A stretch of DNA of 9,721 nt from assembly GCA_027001345.1 (NCBI GenBank), contig JALTMS010000656.1, positions 1 through 9,721 on the forward strand. Direction: 5' to 3'. The notes below the pieces were generated by a model, which saw nothing but the letters and a program-made list of their open reading frames with translations, had not been told where the DNA came from and searched no databases. Each line of letters starts with the position of its first letter. The first letter of the stretch is position 1. Shown here one piece after another: positions 7,048 through 9,721 of the stretch. This stretch comes from Acidobacteriota bacterium (GTDB lineage Bacteria > Acidobacteriota > Polarisedimenticolia > J045). Position numbers and translations under genes: made by a program.

Positions 7048-9399
7048 GTGAACAGGCCGATGAGCATTCCGATTCGCAGCCGCGTGGTCGCCGCGATCCT
7101 CTCGGTCAGCGGCTGCGCCCTGCTGGCTGCCGCCCTCGCCCTGTTCGTCGTCGATACCTGGACCGAGCGCGCACACCAGGCCGACGACCTGGAACTCGCC
7201 GCCCGCGTCACCCGCGCCTATTGCATCCACGCGATCATGTCCGACGACCCCCAACGCCTCGATCGCAGTCTGGGGTTTCTCCGCGAAAACCCCCACTTCG
7301 TCGAGCTGGCGGTCTTTCGCACCGATGGCAGCGTGTTCTACTACTGGAATCGGGCGCAGGAGGCGACTTCCGCCGAACAGCAGCCGCGACTGATCCAGAC
7401 CGATCTCGAGGGCGCCTCCTACGAGTGGTTGCAGCCCCTGACTGCCGACGGCAAGGCGATGGGATCGTTGCTGCTGCGGGCGACTCCCACTCCCATCACG
7501 GAAAAGCTCTGGACCTACACCCGAACGGCCCTGCTGGTGATGCTGCTGGCGGTCGCACTGGCGCTGCCGCTGGCCTCTCTGATCTCCCGTCGCATCGTCT
7601 CGCCCCTCGAAGCCCTGGCCGAAATCGCCGGACGCGTGGAACGGGAGGGAGACTATTCGCTACGGACGGGCATCGACTCAGCCGACGAGATCGGCTCACT
7701 GGGCAGGGCCTTCGACCGCATGCTCGAACGCATCGAGCAGCGGGAGAGCGAACTGAGTCGCGCCCGCGACGAACTCGAACAACGCGTGGAAAAACGCACC
7801 GCGGATCTCAAGCGGGCCAAGGAAACCGCAGAGTCCGCCAACCGCTCCAAGAGCGAGTTCCTGGCCAACGTCAGCCACGAGATCCGCACGCCGATGAACG
7901 GCATCATCGGCATGACCGACCTGACGCTCCAGACCGAGCTGAGCACCGAGCAGCGTGAGTACTTGCAGATGGTCAAGGCCTCCGCCAAGTCACTGCTGAC
8001 GGTGATCAACGATGTCCTCGATTTCTCCAAGATCGAGGCCGGCAAGTTGAGTCTCGACCCGATCCGCTTCGAGCTGGCCCCCTGGATCGAGGAGAGTGTG
8101 CGCTTGCAGGGCCTCGCAGCCCGAGAGAAGGCGATCGATCTGGCCTGTCATGTCAGCCGGGAGTTGCCGGAGTTCGTCGTCGCCGACGGTTTCCGTATCC
8201 GCCAGATCCTGACCAATCTGCTGGGCAACGCCCTGAAGTTCACTCCCGGAGGCTATGTCACGGTTCGAGCGGAGGTCGATCAGCGGGGCGAGAACTGGCT
8301 CGACCTGGCGTTGGTGGTCAGCGACAGCGGCATCGGCATTGCCCCCGACAAGCAGGCCCAGATCTTCCGGGAATTCACTCAGGCCGATGGTTCGACCGCC
8401 CGCCAGTTCGGCGGCACGGGTCTGGGACTGGCCATCTGCCGCAGGCTCGCGACACTGATGAATGGCCGGATCGAAGTCCACAGCAAGCCCGGCGAGGGCA
8501 GCACATTCACCGCGGTCCTGCGGGTCGGCTACGATCCCGACGAGGCCGCAGTTTCGCCTTGCCGGAAAAAGCTGTCGAACGCTGTTCGGGTGATCCTCCT
8601 CGGCCGTCAACCGAGGGTGCAGCAGATCATCGCCGACGGCCTCGAGGATCTCGGCGCCCTGCCCATCCGCCCGGAGGAGGAGTGGAAGGCGCTCGAGGAG
8701 CTGCTCAAGGAACCCGCCGACGGGCACGATGCCAACGCGCTGTTCATCGACGAGGAGTTGGATGAAATCGACGCGTTGGGGCTGGTACGCACGCTCCGCG
8801 CCTCGTCTCGCGGCCAGCATGCCCGGGTCTTCGTCCGCGCCTTCGCCGAGGCCGATCTGCCCGAAGAATGGACCGATCTGGCCGACGGCGTGCTGCTGAT
8901 TCCGACGACTTCCCGCGAAATACGCGGCGCTCTCGAAGGCCTGCCCTGCGAACAGACCGGGACGGAGGCCGCCAGTGGATCGTCCACCGATCGGCACGAC
9001 GAGCGCCGGCGCATCCTGGTCGTCGAGGACAATGCCGTCAATCGCACGCTTGCCGCCAGGCTGCTGGAAAGCGCCGGTTACGAGGTGCTGCTGGCGGAAG
9101 ACGGCTATCAGGCCATCGAGACCCTCGAGCAGGAAAGCGTGGACCTGGTGCTGATGGATGTGCAGATGCCCGAGATGGACGGCCTGGAGACCACCCGGGA
9201 AATCCGCCGCCGGGAAGCCGCCCGCGGCGGGCACCTGCCGATCATCGCCCTGACCGCCCTGGCGATGAAGGGTGACCGCGAAAAGCATCTGGCCGCGGGC
9301 ATGGACGACTACGTCGCCAAGCCCATCGACAGGGACCAGCTCGAAAAGGCCATCCACCGCGCCCTCGAGGGCAGCCCCGCCCCGGCCAGCCCCCACTGA
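7048..9399 (+). CDS. Membrane hybrid sensor histidine kinase with CHASE8-like sensor, pseudo-receiver and receiver domain
   Basis: A 783-residue inner-membrane sensor. A first membrane helix (about 13-36) and a second (160-181) flank an extracytoplasmic domain of about 120 residues resembling CHASE8. HAMP (about 178-233) and a charged coiled coil (about 225-265) follow. HisKA has the phospho-acceptor His277 in NVSHEIRTPMNG. The ATPase domain shows the N-box (NLLGNALKF, 390-398), G1 DSGIGI (426-431), an F-box (FREF) and G2 GTGLGLAI (456-463). A degenerate receiver (about 510-635) keeps Asp568 but lacks the acidic pair and lysine. The last receiver (about 654-775) is intact: Glu660/Asp661, Asp704, Thr736, Lys758. 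No HPt domain is present, so phosphorelay would need a separate HPt protein. The GTG start has GGGGAG six bases upstream; ATG at 7060 is an alternative. No partner regulator lies in the window, so signal and target are unknown. Architecture resembles BarA/ArcB-type hybrids without HPt. Confidence 0.93.
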   Translation: MNRPMSIPIRSRVVAAILSVSGCALLAAALALFVVDTWTERAHQADDLELAARVTRAYCIHAIMSDDPQRLDRSLGFLRENPHFVELAVFRTDGSVFYYWNRAQEATSAEQQPRLIQTDLEGASYEWLQPLTADGKAMGSLLLRATPTPITEKLWTYTRTALLVMLLAVALALPLASLISRRIVSPLEALAEIAGRVEREGDYSLRTGIDSADEIGSLGRAFDRMLERIEQRESELSRARDELEQRVEKRTADLKRAKETAESANRSKSEFLANVSHEIRTPMNGIIGMTDLTLQTELSTEQREYLQMVKASAKSLLTVINDVLDFSKIEAGKLSLDPIRFELAPWIEESVRLQGLAAREKAIDLACHVSRELPEFVVADGFRIRQILTNLLGNALKFTPGGYVTVRAEVDQRGENWLDLALVVSDSGIGIAPDKQAQIFREFTQADGSTARQFGGTGLGLAICRRLATLMNGRIEVHSKPGEGSTFTAVLRVGYDPDEAAVSPCRKKLSNAVRVILLGRQPRVQQIIADGLEDLGALPIRPEEEWKALEELLKEPADGHDANALFIDEELDEIDALGLVRTLRASSRGQHARVFVRAFAEADLPEEWTDLADGVLLIPTTSREIRGALEGLPCEQTGTEAASGSSTDRHDERRRILVVEDNAVNRTLAARLLESAGYEVLLAEDGYQAIETLEQESVDLVLMDVQMPEMDGLETTREIRRREAARGGHLPIIALTALAMKGDREKHLAAGMDDYVAKPIDRDQLEKAIHRALEGSPAPASPH

Positions 9400-9422
9400 G
9401 CACGGAACGAAACAGCAGCAGG

Positions 9423-9438
9423 AAAACGGGTCCACCCG
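9423..9438 (-). terminator. Terminator-like hairpin with T-run for the DUF4097-like gene
   Basis: Read on the minus strand, CGGGTGGACCCG (9438-9427) forms a short GC-rich stem and is followed at once by TTTT (9426-9423). It lies about 30 bases past the stop of the minus-strand gene at the right edge. The stem is only four to five base pairs, so strength is uncertain. On the plus strand the kinase gene could use the longer imperfect structure CCGGG (9436-9440) with CCCGG (9454-9458), but no T-run follows that one. Confidence 0.4.
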
Positions 9439-9466
9439 GGCTCGACAATCCATCCCGGCTCTGATG

Positions 9467-9721
9467 CTATTCGGCTCGGATCACGCGGATACGCCCGCTG
9501 AAGACCTCCACCGAGATTCTCGCCTCCCCTTTTCCGGTGGTGAACTCGGCTTCCTTGCCCGGGAGAATCCCGCTCGATGCAGCAGTGGTGGGGCTGAAGT
9601 CGCTGCTGATGCTGCCGCTGAAGGTTTCGAGGTCGAAGCGGGCGGAAACGGTGGCCGGAAGCACGAGCTGCGCGTCTCCACTGACGGCCTCGATGGCGAT
9701 CTTGGCACCGGGAGAAGGTGT
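9467..9721 (-). CDS. DUF4097-like beta-repeat protein, C-terminal fragment (cut by right window edge)
   Basis: The frame is open from the right edge to a TAG stop at 9469-9467, giving 84 visible residues. They contain recurrent short beta-strand units with SG turns: EAVSGDAQLVLP, FDLETFSGSISSDF and ISVEVFSGRIRVIRA, with a GKGEARI strand between. This pattern is characteristic of the DUF4097 / putative-adhesin beta-helix family, in which LxTxSGxI units stack. Many members are exported or membrane-associated in cell-envelope stress loci, but their biochemical function is not known. The start codon lies outside the window; the GTG at 9664 is internal, because conserved-looking repeat sequence continues upstream of it. 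The gene converges on the histidine kinase gene across 67 bases. Confidence 0.7.
   Translation of the reverse strand, partial: TPSPGAKIAIEAVSGDAQLVLPATVSARFDLETFSGSISSDFSPTTAASSGILPGKEAEFTTGKGEARISVEVFSGRIRVIRAE

Noticed and set aside
5792..7051. 419-codon plus-strand frame opposite the threonine aldolase
   Set aside because: Antisense shadow of a well-supported enzyme gene; low-complexity His/Arg/Gly-rich product with no domain, running on through the intergenic region.
5985..7211. 408-codon minus-strand frame overlapping aldolase and kinase starts
   Set aside because: Frame-shifted shadow of the aldolase plus antisense of the kinase N-terminus; the product has no recognisable domain.
6735..7958. 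407-codon plus-strand frame across the divergent intergenic region into the kinase gene
   Set aside because: Overlaps the kinase in another frame; the product is Arg/Pro/Gly-rich without domain signals, whereas the kinase frame has complete motifs and a good ribosome site.
7990..9453. 487-codon minus-strand frame opposite the kinase C-terminal half
   Set aside because: Antisense to conserved HATPase and receiver motifs; low-complexity product and no ribosome site evident.

Overview
The window is a high-GC stretch of bacterial chromosome with densely packed genes. It holds four complete protein genes and two that run off the edges. The taxonomic clue is the large secreted protein. It combines a sialidase-type beta-propeller, DCNxNGIPDxC calcium-loop repeats, a jelly-roll domain and a C-terminal fibronectin-like domain with a YNVYRG motif. 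From memory, this mix is common in environmental Acidobacteriota (Thermoanaerobaculia-like) and Planctomycetes. I lean towards an acidobacterial-type genome, but this is inference. No rRNA, tRNA, CRISPR, insertion sequence, integrase or phage gene is visible.

Left part (2-3150, + strand): two half-transporter ABC genes overlap by four bases (ATGA). They look like a heterodimeric type IV ABC exporter of the MdlAB / TM287-288 class. The first gene has lost the catalytic Walker B glutamate (Asp instead) and keeps a perfect LSGGQ. The second keeps the glutamate but has a degenerate signature (FSVGE). In a head-to-tail dimer both defects fall in the same ATP site, which is the hallmark of asymmetric heterodimeric exporters. 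The first gene lacks its N-terminus because the window begins inside it.

Middle (3220-6799): the secreted multidomain protein (+ strand) converges on a low-specificity L-threonine aldolase gene (- strand). Their stop codons are 16 bases apart, with a perfect hairpin spanning the gap. The aldolase has all the PLP-enzyme landmarks and probably starts at a GTG with a very strong Shine-Dalgarno sequence.

Right part (6800-9721): a 248-base divergent intergenic region separates the aldolase from a membrane hybrid histidine kinase (+ strand). The kinase has a CHASE8-like extracytoplasmic sensor, HAMP, coiled coil, HisKA and HATPase_c, then a degenerate pseudo-receiver and an intact receiver. It has no HPt domain and no partner response regulator in the window. 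It converges on the 3' end of a DUF4097-like beta-repeat gene (- strand) cut by the right edge. A terminator-like hairpin lies between them.

The genes form four separate transcription units with no obvious common pathway. I see no evidence of a new multi-gene system. The points worth a second look are the asymmetric ABC pair, the pseudo-receiver in the kinase, and the modular secreted protein.
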